Source: an uncultured Geobacteraceae bacterium (GTDB taxonomy: Bacteria > Desulfobacterota > Desulfuromonadia > Geobacterales > Pseudopelobacteraceae). From it: a DNA stretch of 47,442 nucleotides. The stretch covers positions 1-47,442 of the forward strand of contig CAIYDX010000130.1 of the NCBI GenBank assembly GCA_903925005.1, in the 5' to 3' direction. A model generated the notes under the pieces. It saw nothing but the letters and a program-made list of their open reading frames with translations, ran no database searches and was not told where the DNA came from. The translations under genes and the position numbers were made by a program. Of this stretch, positions 1 through 8,626 are shown in pieces. Numbering within the stretch: position 1 is the first letter of the stretch; every line of letters begins with the position of its first letter.

Positions 1-1
1 A

Positions 2-121
2 TATCCGAAAGGGATCAAGGTGACTGACGAAGAATTTGCGGCAATACGGATATCACGAGACGAGTTCCACGGTGAATGGAACTACTCCATTACGCCCTCT
101 AACAACAAAATGATTATGTAA
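2..121 (+). CDS. ISAzo13-type transposase, C-terminal end (partial)
   Basis: An open frame enters from the left edge and stops at 119-121 after 39 residues. Its end reads like the C-terminus of ISAzo13/Rhodopirellula-type transposases: a GIKVTDEE stretch, then EFHGEWNYSI near the end. That family usually finishes with a similar FHGxWNYTI motif, so the frame probably ends naturally here. It faces the truncated integrase immediately downstream, which suggests the element landed in or beside that gene. I did not identify the terminal inverted repeat of the element. Identification is from remembered family motifs on a short piece. Confidence 0.6.
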   Translation, partial: YPKGIKVTDEEFAAIRISRDEFHGEWNYSITPSNNKMIM

Positions 122-126
122 TTATT

Positions 127-900
127 TTACGAGTCCTTAGTGGTCTGCGCTGCAATTTCGCGGATAGATTTATCTTTAAACTCTTTGATCCGGTTATTCG
201 TCGCGCCTATCGGCAAGACGCTGAGTACGTCAATAAATTCTGCGGCTTGGTTCCGAGTTATAGCACGCATCGGCACATCTCCGAAGTAATCGATGAGCAT
301 GGCATACAGACTACGTAACGAGGCTAAGCGATTTGCCGCAACTCGTTTTTTCTTCTCTTTGAGATGTTGAGCGGTTCTAACACTGAATATTTCGTCGGAT
401 ACCCCAAAAGTTGCGGTTTGGGGCGTAGGCGGCGTGGGCACAGGTTGCGCCGGTATCACTGGAGTTTGGGGTGCATGCGGTGCGACTACCGTCGGAGCAG
501 CGAGGATTGGCGCTTGTCCGACTGGTGCAGGTGAACTTATCGGTATCGGAGCGAAGCAACTACTCTGCTGGTAGTTTGGAAACAGCTCCTGATACTCCTG
601 AACCGACATTTCGAGCTCCTCTTGAACTCGACCATTCGAATCGAAGCCGCGACGAATCATTTCCGTTATCGGCAGATTAATTTTATGACGCTTACCCACG
701 CCTACACCTCGCATAACCGAAAATACATGTTTTATTTCAAGCATTAAATACCCGGCTACCTTTATAGCATGAGACATATCAAAAGTAGAAAGCGATTTCT
801 TGATCTCCCGTTTGCCAATTTGCTCGCGCAGATCGCGCGGTACTTTGACTCGTAGAGTGTATCCGTGCGGCGTTAACAGCAGATGTTTAGCACCAGTCAT
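127..900 (-). pseudogene. Truncated tyrosine recombinase (phage-type integrase), N-terminal part
   Basis: 257 residues. The N-terminus (LTPHGYTLRVKVPRDLREQI, then KSLSTFDMSHA) resembles the arm-binding region (DUF6538-type) of tyrosine integrases. Residues about 175-235 (RTAQHLKEKKKRVAANRLAS, ALTRNQAAEFID-like) resemble the SAM-like core-binding domain. A Pro/Ala-rich linker lies at about 120-165. The catalytic domain with the R-H-R-Y residues is missing: the frame stops at 127, six bases beyond the transposase stop, so the gene appears cut by the neighbouring insertion element. It should have no recombinase activity, although DNA binding might remain. It marks the left edge as a former mobile-element insertion point. 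Confidence 0.6.
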
Positions 901-1284
901 AAGAGATGCCCTCCTTTAAATAGTGGCGTTTTTTATTGTCAGGCTGATTAATTTTTGTGCAGTGGATGGAGCGAATAATAATGAGGTTGATGATGGTTAA
1001 AGCGGCGAGATGCTATAAGTAGCTGACTTTGTTACGTAACAAAATATGGCACGATTTATGTATAATCAAACATCAATCTACAGAACCTGGGTAACTGCGA
1101 CGCAATACTTCAAGCCGTGATTAAAAATTGAGTACTGATTTGGTGTACCGGAAGTGTACTTCAGTACAAGCAGCTTGAAAGCTACAACGACGTGGTTTTC
1201 TAAAATGGTAGTAAAAACGGTATGTTATGAAGTTGGTGGCTTAGCTTTTAAGGGTTCAAAATCAACGATGAAAAGGAGAAGAAG
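901..1284. other. Intergenic stretch with dyads and a weak sigma-54-like site before the porin-like gene
   Basis: No gene seen. A perfect 10-bp palindrome GTTACGTAAC lies at 1031-1040. Ten bases downstream, TGGCACGATTTATGTA at 1047-1062 matches the -24 half of a sigma-54 promoter, but the -12 half has TG instead of GC, so it is weak. At 1131-1170 nested dyads are visible (GTACTGA paired with TCAGTAC, and GTAC repeats inside), which could fold in the about 220-nt leader. A good ribosome site (AAAAGGAGAAGAAG) precedes the ATG at 1285. No known riboswitch was recognised. Confidence 0.4.
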
Positions 1285-2016
1285 ATGAAACTTGGAAGAA
1301 TGTTAGCAGTAACAGCGGCAATCGTAGCATTGGCATGTGGTTCGGCAATGGCTTTACCATCAGGGCAAATCAACATACCTTCCGTTGATGCAAAAGGCCT
1401 TAAAGAGGTGACAATCGGCATATACAACAATGCTCGATTCTCCACAGCAGCCGATGCCGGCGCCAATCTCTATGATGTTGGTGTTGTTACCGGCTTGCTG
1501 CCGTATGAAAAATTAAAAATCGAAGTAGGCGCTGACTACGGTACTGTCGGCTCCCCCGCTACCAAGCAGCCCATGACCTACAACGCAAAGCTGGCGACAT
1601 CTGAAGATGCTCTTTTTAAAGGACTGCCGGCATTCGCCATCGGCGCATACAACCTTGGCGCTGTCAATGCCACTTCAAACGCTCAAAACATTGCCTACGC
1701 ACTGACGGCAAGGACGTTCCCGGTCGTTGGCCGCCTGTCGGTCGGTGGCTACAATGGCGCCCAAACAGCCTTAGGGAAGAATAATAATACCGGAGTGCTC
1801 GCTTCTTGGGACCGTACCATTTCCGAAGTTTCCGACAAGCTCTGGCTCGGCATCGACTACATGAGCGGCAGCAATGCCGATGGCGAAGTAAGCGTCGGCG
1901 GCTCCTGGGCTTTTTCCAAACAAATCACCCTGCTGACCGGCGTTACGTTCTACAATAAAGCGGCATTAGCCGGCAAAACGGCGTTCACTACGCAGTTGAG
2001 CATCAATCTTCCCTAG
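1285..2016 (+). CDS. Small outer-membrane beta-barrel-like protein, copy 1
   Basis: 243 residues with a clear signal peptide (MKLGRMLAVTAAIVALACGSAMA, cleavage near 23). The mature part is rich in Gly, Ala, Ser, Thr and aromatics, with alternating patterns such as GVVTGLLPYEKLKIEVGADYG and a strand-like C-terminus ending QLSINLP. This suggests a small outer-membrane barrel or porin-like protein; the exact family is not recognised. A close paralog of 252 residues lies in opposite orientation at 45471-46229, so the two copies bracket the nif region. The start is supported by AAGGAGAAGAAG immediately upstream. A strong terminator follows at 2036-2070, so it is probably monocistronic. Function is unknown. 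Confidence 0.6.
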   Translation: MKLGRMLAVTAAIVALACGSAMALPSGQINIPSVDAKGLKEVTIGIYNNARFSTAADAGANLYDVGVVTGLLPYEKLKIEVGADYGTVGSPATKQPMTYNAKLATSEDALFKGLPAFAIGAYNLGAVNATSNAQNIAYALTARTFPVVGRLSVGGYNGAQTALGKNNNTGVLASWDRTISEVSDKLWLGIDYMSGSNADGEVSVGGSWAFSKQITLLTGVTFYNKAALAGKTAFTTQLSINLP

Positions 2017-2035
2017 TAGTACCTCCCTTGCAATC

Positions 2036-2070
2036 GGGGGTGGCTGGGGTGCCTCCCACCCCCACTTTTT
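2036..2070 (+). terminator. Intrinsic terminator after porin-like copy 1
   Basis: Stem GGGGGTGG (2036-2043) pairs with CCACCCCC (2056-2063), followed by AC and five T. It closes the single-gene unit at 1285-2016. Confidence 0.8.
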
Positions 2071-2125
2071 AGGGAGTTAATCAGATACCATATAAATAGT
2101 ACCAGCTTTCCCGATCCTTCTCTTC

Positions 2126-2149
2126 TTTGAGGGCAACGTTGCCCTCAAA
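2126..2149 (+). promoter_or_regulatory. Perfect 24-bp dyad with an AACGTT hexaloop, upstream of the permease
   Basis: Two 12-base arms form a perfect palindrome (left arm TTTGAGGGCAAC). As RNA it folds into a 9-bp stem with hexaloop AACGUU, A at position 1 and G at 4. Its core GGCAACGTTGCC fits the GGC-AAYGNN-GCC motif in the nif leaders, but there is no overlapping T-run terminator. It lies 88 bases before the permease start. It could be a protein operator on DNA or an ANTAR-type RNA hairpin; the sequence alone does not decide. Confidence 0.55.
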
Positions 2150-2236
2150 GCCTACCCAGGGATAAAAAACAATCCATTCACATCAATTAAGGGTCAAAGG
2201 TGCCCCCTTTCAAGTTACATAGAAAGGAGTATCACA

Positions 2237-4132
2237 ATGGCAAACGAACAAACTCCCACCAGAGGGACGCTTGGTCTCACCGGTCTTACCATGAACGCAA
2301 TGGCCCTGATCGCTCCCGGAGCCTTTCTCTGGCTGACTTTCCAAATGCAATCCCTGTATGGTGCCCCCATGGCCGGCAGTGCCATGTGGTTCGGTATTCT
2401 CTTCGCACTTCTACTCTGTCTGGCAACTGCGTACAGTTATGCCGAATTGTCCAAGCTCTATCCCGGCCCCGGTTCATCGTACCTGTACGCTGAGCAGGCC
2501 TTTCTCTCAAAAACCCACGCTTTCAAGTTCGCCCGTATCGCCAAATTCATCACCGGCTGGGCCAGCCATCTCTATTACTGGGTCTATCCCGGCGTAATGG
2601 TCGGCGTGACCGCGATTCTGGCCGGCTTTCTGCTGAACCAGTTCTGGCCTGACACCTTCAGCGGCACCTATAACAGCCCGATTTTCATGTGGCTCTTCTG
2701 CATCATCTTCGCCCTCTGCGTCGCTTACATTGCTTTCCGCGGCGTGACCGGCACCACTGCCGTCAACGTGGTGATCAACGTCGTCCAGATCTCGGCACTG
2801 CTGGTCTTCTCCGTGATGGCGATCGGCTACCGCTCTCAGCACCCGCAGGGTTCGACCGGCTACCACCTCTCCAACGGCACCGCGGTGAACTATCAGGTCG
2901 CCCAGGAGGTAGTTAAAGATGATAAAGGGGTTCCACAACCGGTGATGGTTGACGGCAAACCGAGCATGGACAAGGAGGGCAAACCGGTCTACCAGATGCA
3001 GGATATGAAGGACGAGAAAACCAGTGATCCGATCGGCGCCGACAAAGACGGTAAACCGGTAAAAGATTTAAAACTCGCTGCACCCTTCACGGTTGACTAT
3101 GTCGATGGCGCCATCACCAAGGACGACAAGGGTGTTGAGACATTCAACTATCACAAAGACGCCAAATCGGTCGTAGCCCCGCACGGTTTCAACTTCATCT
3201 TCATACAGGCTGCAATTGCGATCCTGATTCTGGTAGGCTTCGAATCTGTTACCGCAATGTCGGATGAAGCAAAGAACCCGAAGAAGGACGTACCACGGGC
3301 AGTACTGCTCTCCTTGGTAATCCAGGGTGCGGTCTGCTATCTGATCGAGTATTTTGCCGCGAGCTATATGCTGCACAACGGGTACACCATGCCGAATGCC
3401 GGCGCTTCCGGCGCGCCAATCGGAGACATGATGGTCATAGTCGGCACCTGGCTGTTCGGCAGCGCCGCAGCCGGCAAGGCCTTCATGCTGGTCCAGGCAT
3501 TTACCGTGTTCCTGGCGCTGATCGGTACCACGCTCTCCTGCCTCAGCACCGGCGCCCGCGTTACCTATGCGATGGGGCGCGATGAGGAAGTTCCGTCGCA
3601 CTTCGGCCTGCTGCACGGCAAGACCATGTCACCCTACCGCGCTATCTGGGCGCTGGCCATCATCTCGGCCATCATCGGTATCGTCACGGTAACGGTATAC
3701 ATGGGTGGGCAGGCAACCGCGCCCGCAGCTCTGGACAAGCACAACTTCTGGTACAGCGTCGGTATTTTTGCACCGGAAATGTACACCAAGCTGCCGAACA
3801 CACTGCTGATCGTCACGCTGATCAGCAACTTCGGCACATTCCTGCTCTACATGATCACCTGCTGGATAGCCATGGTAGCCTTCAAGGAGCACCACACCTT
3901 CAACGGCTTCAAACACGTGGTCATTCCGGTGTTCGGTCTGCTGGCCAACCTGATAATCATGCTCTTTTACCTGATCGGACCGTTCATGGTAAGCGGCATG
4001 AGCTGGAAGGAACCATACATCGCGCTGGCTGTCGTCGCGGTGTGGGGGATCTATGGTGCACTTTACTTCGCCAAGACCAGCAAGGCCCAAAATAAGGAAG
4101 TTTTACTCAGCAGCAAGCCGGTTTCGGCCTAG
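2237..4132 (+). CDS. APC-superfamily amino-acid permease with a large hydrophilic insert
   Basis: 631 residues, about 12 membrane helices. The N-terminus (GTLGLTGLTMNAMALIAPGAFL) and the region GFESVTAMSDEAKNPKKDVP are typical of amino acid-polyamine-organocation permeases, so it should be an inner-membrane secondary carrier for amino acids or amines; the substrate cannot be read. The family is usually near 450-550 residues. The extra length is a Lys/Asp-rich hydrophilic loop at about residues 220-320 with repeated DKxGKPV-like units. The start is supported by AGAAAGGAGTATCACA. A perfect dyad lies upstream (2126-2149) and a strong terminator follows (4163-4198), so it is transcribed alone. 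Confidence 0.85.
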   Translation: MANEQTPTRGTLGLTGLTMNAMALIAPGAFLWLTFQMQSLYGAPMAGSAMWFGILFALLLCLATAYSYAELSKLYPGPGSSYLYAEQAFLSKTHAFKFARIAKFITGWASHLYYWVYPGVMVGVTAILAGFLLNQFWPDTFSGTYNSPIFMWLFCIIFALCVAYIAFRGVTGTTAVNVVINVVQISALLVFSVMAIGYRSQHPQGSTGYHLSNGTAVNYQVAQEVVKDDKGVPQPVMVDGKPSMDKEGKPVYQMQDMKDEKTSDPIGADKDGKPVKDLKLAAPFTVDYVDGAITKDDKGVETFNYHKDAKSVVAPHGFNFIFIQAAIAILILVGFESVTAMSDEAKNPKKDVPRAVLLSLVIQGAVCYLIEYFAASYMLHNGYTMPNAGASGAPIGDMMVIVGTWLFGSAAAGKAFMLVQAFTVFLALIGTTLSCLSTGARVTYAMGRDEEVPSHFGLLHGKTMSPYRAIWALAIISAIIGIVTVTVYMGGQATAPAALDKHNFWYSVGIFAPEMYTKLPNTLLIVTLISNFGTFLLYMITCWIAMVAFKEHHTFNGFKHVVIPVFGLLANLIIMLFYLIGPFMVSGMSWKEPYIALAVVAVWGIYGALYFAKTSKAQNKEVLLSSKPVSA

Positions 4133-4162
4133 AAAAAAAGTAGTATAATATCTGAAGCAAGC

Positions 4163-4198
4163 CGGGGCGGTTCCCTTGCGGGTAACCGCCCCGTTTTT
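4163..4198 (+). terminator. Intrinsic terminator after the permease
   Basis: Ten-bp stem CGGGGCGGTT (4163-4172) with AACCGCCCCG (4184-4193), then five T. Confidence 0.9.
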
Positions 4199-4245
4199 CA
4201 CACGCCGCTTTCAATTCAATAACAATGATGTTAGAGAGTTAATCT

Positions 4246-6048
4246 ATGGAACTGACCTACGCTGAACTATCATCCCCTGGCCCGGTCCGCGATCATAACG
4301 AGGATTTCGTCGGCTTCTGGCAGCCCCAATCCGTGGAGGAGAAGCGGAGTCTCGGTGCGGTCGCTGCCCTGGCGGACGGTGTTGGAGGCATGGACTATGG
4401 CGAAGTTGCCAGCCGCCTCGCGGTGGAAACCGCGCTGACGGCTTTTCGCGAAGCGCCGGAAGGGCAGACCCCACAGCAGCTGCTCACACAGATGTTCAAC
4501 GCGGCAAACATCGCGGTCTACGACAAGGGGATGGAGGAGCATGGCAAGCACCGCTGCGCAACAACCCTCTCTATCGCCGTGCTGCGCAACAACGAGGTCG
4601 TGGTCGGCAATGTCGGCGATTCCCGCGTCTACCTGGTGCATAAGGGGGAGGCCAAGCAGCTCTCCACTGACCACTCCTATGTCGGCATGCAGCAGAAGTT
4701 CGGTCTGATCTCCGAACAGGACGCCAAGACCAGTGAGCACCGTTCCATCCTGACCCGCAGCGTCGGCCAGGATCCGGTGATCCGGGTGGACGTCGAATCA
4801 ACAACGGTTTTCAAAGGGGACAAGATTGTGCTCTGCTCCGACGGCCTCTATGCGCATGTTGCCGACAGCGAAATTGCCGATATCGTCTCCCGCCTCTCCC
4901 CGGCCCAGGCCTGCCGTCAGCTTGTGGCCCTGGCCGAGCAGCGCGGCACCGACGACAACCTTTCAATTCAAGTCCTGCATATGAATGATGTGGAGGAGAT
5001 ATCCTATTACCGTGGCGTTCCGACTTACCACAAACCGGCGGAACCTCCGACAGGCTACGATATTCAGCCGGGGCAGACCCTCGACAAGCGCTTCTTTATC
5101 GTCGAAACCATCAGTCGCAGCGGCATGGCCACCATTTTCAAGGCCACCGACCTGAAAACCAAGGAAACCGTAGCGGTAAAAGTGCCGTTCATGGAGTTCG
5201 AGAGCGATCCCGGCTTTTACTCCCGCTTCCAGCGCGAGGAAGAGATCGGTCTCCGGCTGGACCATCCCTACATCCTCAGATTCATTCCCGAAGAAGAGGG
5301 GGAACAGCGAAGCCGCCCCTACATCGTGACCGAGTATCTGCGCGGTTATACGCTCGCCCACCTTCTTAACAGCATGCGGCCGATGCCGGAAAAGGATGCA
5401 CTCAAGCTGGCCAGCCGCCTCTGCGATGCGCTGGCGCACATGCACGACCACGGAGTTATCCATAGAGACCTGAAACCGCAAAACATCATGATCTGCTACG
5501 ACGGCTCACTGCGAGTAATGGATTTCGGCATCGCCAAATCCGAGGAGGGGCGACGGATCACGTTCGCCGGTTTTTCTCCTTCAGTCGGTACGCCCGACTA
5601 TATGGCCCCCGAACAGATCAAGGGCAAACGCGGCGATGAGCGGACCGACATCTACAGCCTTGGCGCCATGCTCTATGAGATGATAGTCGGCGAAACCCCC
5701 TTTGAGGGGGAAAACCTTTTCGTGGTCATGAACGCCCGTGTCACCGGTGACCCGGTTGCCCCCAGGAAACGTAACCCGAACGTCACGCCGCAGGTCGAGG
5801 AGATCATCCTGCACGCCATGGAGCGTGATCCCGGCAAGCGCTATCCGAAAGCGACCGCGATGAAAACGGAACTGGACAATCCCCTGGCAACGGTACAGTT
5901 GACCGGTCGCTGCGATCGGCTTCAGGCACCGTCATCATTGACGGCAGGAGGAAAAAAAGTCCGGTGGATCGTGCTGGGGGTGGTAAGTGCGCTCCTAATC
6001 CTTGGCCTGCTGGTATGGCTGATAATTATGCGCGGTACGGCGCACTAA
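4246..6048 (+). CDS. PP2C phosphatase - Ser/Thr protein kinase fusion, membrane anchored
   Basis: 600 residues. Residues 1-245 form a PP2C-type phosphatase (GPVRDHNEDF, LADGVGG, VGDSRVYLV, SDGLY and DDNLS motifs carrying the metal-binding aspartates). Residues about 280-545 form a Hanks-type kinase with VAVKVP (catalytic Lys), HRDLKPQN, DFGIAK and GTPDYMAPEQ. The Gly-rich loop is unusual (ISRSGMAT), with fewer glycines than normal. A single helix near 575-595 (WIVLGVVSALLILGLLVWLI) anchors the cytoplasmic domains to the inner membrane. Phosphatase and kinase in one chain suggest a self-balancing Ser/Thr phosphorylation switch. Eighteen bases separate it from the SMR-like gene, and an ammonium transporter follows, so the three may share a transcript. 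The targets are not visible. Confidence 0.9.
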   Translation: MELTYAELSSPGPVRDHNEDFVGFWQPQSVEEKRSLGAVAALADGVGGMDYGEVASRLAVETALTAFREAPEGQTPQQLLTQMFNAANIAVYDKGMEEHGKHRCATTLSIAVLRNNEVVVGNVGDSRVYLVHKGEAKQLSTDHSYVGMQQKFGLISEQDAKTSEHRSILTRSVGQDPVIRVDVESTTVFKGDKIVLCSDGLYAHVADSEIADIVSRLSPAQACRQLVALAEQRGTDDNLSIQVLHMNDVEEISYYRGVPTYHKPAEPPTGYDIQPGQTLDKRFFIVETISRSGMATIFKATDLKTKETVAVKVPFMEFESDPGFYSRFQREEEIGLRLDHPYILRFIPEEEGEQRSRPYIVTEYLRGYTLAHLLNSMRPMPEKDALKLASRLCDALAHMHDHGVIHRDLKPQNIMICYDGSLRVMDFGIAKSEEGRRITFAGFSPSVGTPDYMAPEQIKGKRGDERTDIYSLGAMLYEMIVGETPFEGENLFVVMNARVTGDPVAPRKRNPNVTPQVEEIILHAMERDPGKRYPKATAMKTELDNPLATVQLTGRCDRLQAPSSLTAGGKKVRWIVLGVVSALLILGLLVWLIIMRGTAH

Positions 6049-6066
6049 AAAACTGAGGAGAACATA

Positions 6067-6387
6067 ATGACACTGTTAGCGTGGATTGTCTTTATCGCCG
6101 CGGCCATTCTGGAAGTTGGAGGCGATGCCGTCATCAGAAAAGGGCTACGCGGCGGCACGATCTGGGTCATAGTTGCCGGTTTTGTTATTCTCGGCTGTTA
6201 TGGCGTGGTAGTCAACACGGTCAAATGGGATTTTTCCCGGCTGCTCGGGGTCTACGTGGCTGTTTTTGCCGTCGTCAGCGTCATGGCCGGCCGGTTTGTT
6301 TTCAAGGAAACAATCCCGGTATCAACATGGTTGGGTCTTGCCATTATCGTCATTGGCGGCACAGTGATCCAGATTGGTCAAAATTAG
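6067..6387 (+). CDS. Small multidrug resistance (SMR)-like four-helix membrane protein
   Basis: 106 residues, almost entirely hydrophobic with four predicted helices: LLAWIVFIAAAILEVGGDAV, TIWVIVAGFVILGCYGVVV, LLGVYVAVFAVVSVMAG and TWLGLAIIVIGGTVIQIG. A conserved-type Glu in helix 1 (residue about 16) is the expected proton/substrate site of SMR and short DMT transporters. These work as dimers in the inner membrane. Substrate unknown. The start follows CTGAGGAGAACATA, 18 bases after the kinase stop, which suggests co-transcription with it. The alternative reading is a general EamA/DMT half-protein. Confidence 0.75.
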   Translation: MTLLAWIVFIAAAILEVGGDAVIRKGLRGGTIWVIVAGFVILGCYGVVVNTVKWDFSRLLGVYVAVFAVVSVMAGRFVFKETIPVSTWLGLAIIVIGGTVIQIGQN

Positions 6388-6445
6388 TCCTACACTGTTT
6401 CAAAGAGGCATGGCCTGGTACACGGCCATAAGAGAGGAGTACTCC

Positions 6446-8071
6446 ATGAAAACCATCTTCCCGAAATTCGCCGGCACACTAAGTGCTCTGATCCTTGCCT
6501 TAGTCATGGTCACAGCCGCATTTTCCGCCGAAGAACCGCTTCCGAAACCGTCACACGCCGCAGCAACTGCCACACCCCAGACCAAACCGGACCCCTCTGG
6601 CACGAACACCGGCGGAACGGCCGATGTCATTGGGGCAACCGCACATGCTCCAACAGCCGAGGATCTGCAGAAAGCGGCCGCCAGCGAACCGTTGGCCCTA
6701 AAATTATCGGACGTGGTCGGGCACAATAGAGTCGCGATCAATTTTATCTGGACCATGATCTGCGGCTTCCTCGTCTTTTTCATGCAGGCGGGTTTTGCGA
6801 TGGTTGAGACCGGCTTCACACGGGCCAAAAATGCCGCCCATACCATGGCGATGAACCTGATGGTCTTTGTCATCGGAGTACTCGGTTACTGGATCTGCGG
6901 GTATGCTCTCCAGATGGGAGGGGTTGGCGCCCTGCCGCTCTCCGGAGGGACCGGTCTCCTGAACGGCGAGTTCGCCCTGCACCTCTTCGGCCATGATTTC
7001 GGCCTGTTCGGCACCAAGGGATTCTTCCTTTCCGGTGTCGGTTACGACGCCTCGATAATCACCCTCTTTCTGTTTCAGGTCGTCTTCATGGACACGGCAG
7101 CCACCATACCAACCGGCGCGATGGCGGAGCGCTGGTCGTTCAAGTCATTTGTCTTCTTTGCATTCTTCATCTCCATGTTTACCTACCCGCTCTATGCAAA
7201 CTGGGTCTGGGGGGGAGGTTGGCTGTCACAGCTCGGCAGGAATTTTGGTCTCGGCCATGGCGTCCTTGATTTTGCCGGTTCATCGGTTGTGCACATGGTG
7301 GGGGGTGTTTCGGCACTGGCAGGCGCCAAAGTGCTGGGACCGCGGATCGGGAAATACAAAAAGGACGGGACACCCAACGCCTTGCCGGGACACCATATCC
7401 CGATGGCCATTGTCGGCTGCCTGGTGCTCTGCTTCGGCTGGTTCGGTTTCAATGCCGGTTCGACACTTGCCGGCACCGATCTGCGCATCGGAGTGATCGC
7501 CGTCAATACCATGCTGGCGTCCGCGTCCGCCTCATTCTCGGCTATGCTCTTCATGTGGATCATGTACGGCAAACCTGACCTCTCGATGTGCGCCAACGGG
7601 CTGCTGGCTGGACTAGTTGCCATCACGGCCCCCTGTGCCTTCGTGAACCCGATCGGAGCGGTCATTATCGGTGTTGTCGCCGGGATACTCTGCTGTCTCA
7701 GCGTCTTCTTCGTCGAACGCACACTGAAGATAGACGATCCGGTGGGTGCGATATCCGTTCATGGCAGTTGCGGCGCCTGGGGAATGGTCGCGCTTGGGCT
7801 TTTTGCCGACGGCACCTACGGCGATGGCCTGAACAACGTTCCCGGAACGGTGCGAGGGCTGTTTTATGGGGGAACATCGCAATTCGTGGCGGAGCTCATC
7901 GGGGTTGTCGTCAATTTTACCTTCGTGTTTGTGGTGATGTACGCTTTCTTCACAATATTGAACCGGATTATTCCACTTCGAGTCCCGACCGAGGTCGAAC
8001 TGGAAGGGCTTGACCGTTACGAAGTCGGCGTCGAAGCTTATCCCGACTTCAACCAGAGAAGAATTTCCTGA
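6446..8071 (+). CDS. amt: Ammonium transporter (Amt/MEP family), copy 1
   Basis: 541 residues. A signal-like first segment and a Pro/Thr/Ala-rich linker (to about residue 85) precede an 11-helix Amt core. Core motifs seen: FMQAGFAMVETGFTRAKN, DTAATIPTGAMAER, and the twin pore histidines in VVHMVGG and SVHGSCGAWG. It moves ammonium across the inner membrane. I chose the ATG at 6446 because AGAGAGGAGTACTCC sits in front of it and a signal-like segment begins there; the frame is open further upstream. It overlaps no neighbour and lies 58 bases after the SMR-like gene. Unlike the second copy it is not directly linked to glnK, so its role may differ (sensor-type Amt or constitutive uptake); that part is inference. 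Confidence 0.93.
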   Translation: MKTIFPKFAGTLSALILALVMVTAAFSAEEPLPKPSHAAATATPQTKPDPSGTNTGGTADVIGATAHAPTAEDLQKAAASEPLALKLSDVVGHNRVAINFIWTMICGFLVFFMQAGFAMVETGFTRAKNAAHTMAMNLMVFVIGVLGYWICGYALQMGGVGALPLSGGTGLLNGEFALHLFGHDFGLFGTKGFFLSGVGYDASIITLFLFQVVFMDTAATIPTGAMAERWSFKSFVFFAFFISMFTYPLYANWVWGGGWLSQLGRNFGLGHGVLDFAGSSVVHMVGGVSALAGAKVLGPRIGKYKKDGTPNALPGHHIPMAIVGCLVLCFGWFGFNAGSTLAGTDLRIGVIAVNTMLASASASFSAMLFMWIMYGKPDLSMCANGLLAGLVAITAPCAFVNPIGAVIIGVVAGILCCLSVFFVERTLKIDDPVGAISVHGSCGAWGMVALGLFADGTYGDGLNNVPGTVRGLFYGGTSQFVAELIGVVVNFTFVFVVMYAFFTILNRIIPLRVPTEVELEGLDRYEVGVEAYPDFNQRRIS

Positions 8072-8169
8072 AGATAAAGTGCTCTTTTTTTCATCTCCCT
8101 GCTGGAAACATAAGCATGGGAAAAACGTTTGAGACACTCAACTAGATGATATTTAAAGATAATTATAAA

Positions 8170-8185
8170 TGGCACGGCCTGTGCA
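8170..8185 (+). promoter_or_regulatory. Sigma-54 promoter of glnK-amtB
   Basis: TGGCACGGCCTGTGCA has an exact -24 TGGCAC and a -12 GTGCA with the invariant GC at the right spacing. It lies 66 bases before glnK. Sigma-54 control of glnK-amtB by nitrogen status is the usual arrangement. Confidence 0.85.
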
Positions 8186-8188
8186 CAT

Positions 8189-8229
8189 CGTTGGATTGAT
8201 AGCGGTACAAACAACCCATCAATCCAACG
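8189..8229 (+). promoter_or_regulatory. 12-bp stem-loop in the glnK leader
   Basis: Arms CGTTGGATTGAT (8189-8200) and ATCAATCCAACG (8218-8229) pair perfectly around a 17-nt loop. It starts at about the expected transcription start and ends 21 bases before the ATG, just ahead of AAAGGAGG. There is no T-run, so it is not an intrinsic terminator. It could stabilise the mRNA or act in translation control. Confidence 0.7.
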
Positions 8230-8247
8230 AAGGAACAAAGGAGGTAA

Positions 8248-8589
<342 letters not shown>

Positions 8590-8626
8590 TAACTACGTAT
8601 AAAACAACCTACTACGGAGGAACACC

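Noticed and set aside
1047-1062. Confident sigma-54 promoter for porin-like copy 1
   Set aside because: The -24 half matches, but the essential GC of the -12 half is missing; kept only as a weak note.
1080-1284. c-di-GMP (GEMM) or other riboswitch in the leader of the first porin-like gene
   Set aside because: Dyads are present, but the conserved GEMM core and receptor sequences are not; no known class fits.
8189-8229. Intrinsic terminator in the glnK leader
   Set aside because: Strong stem but no T-run after it, and it is followed at once by the ribosome site.
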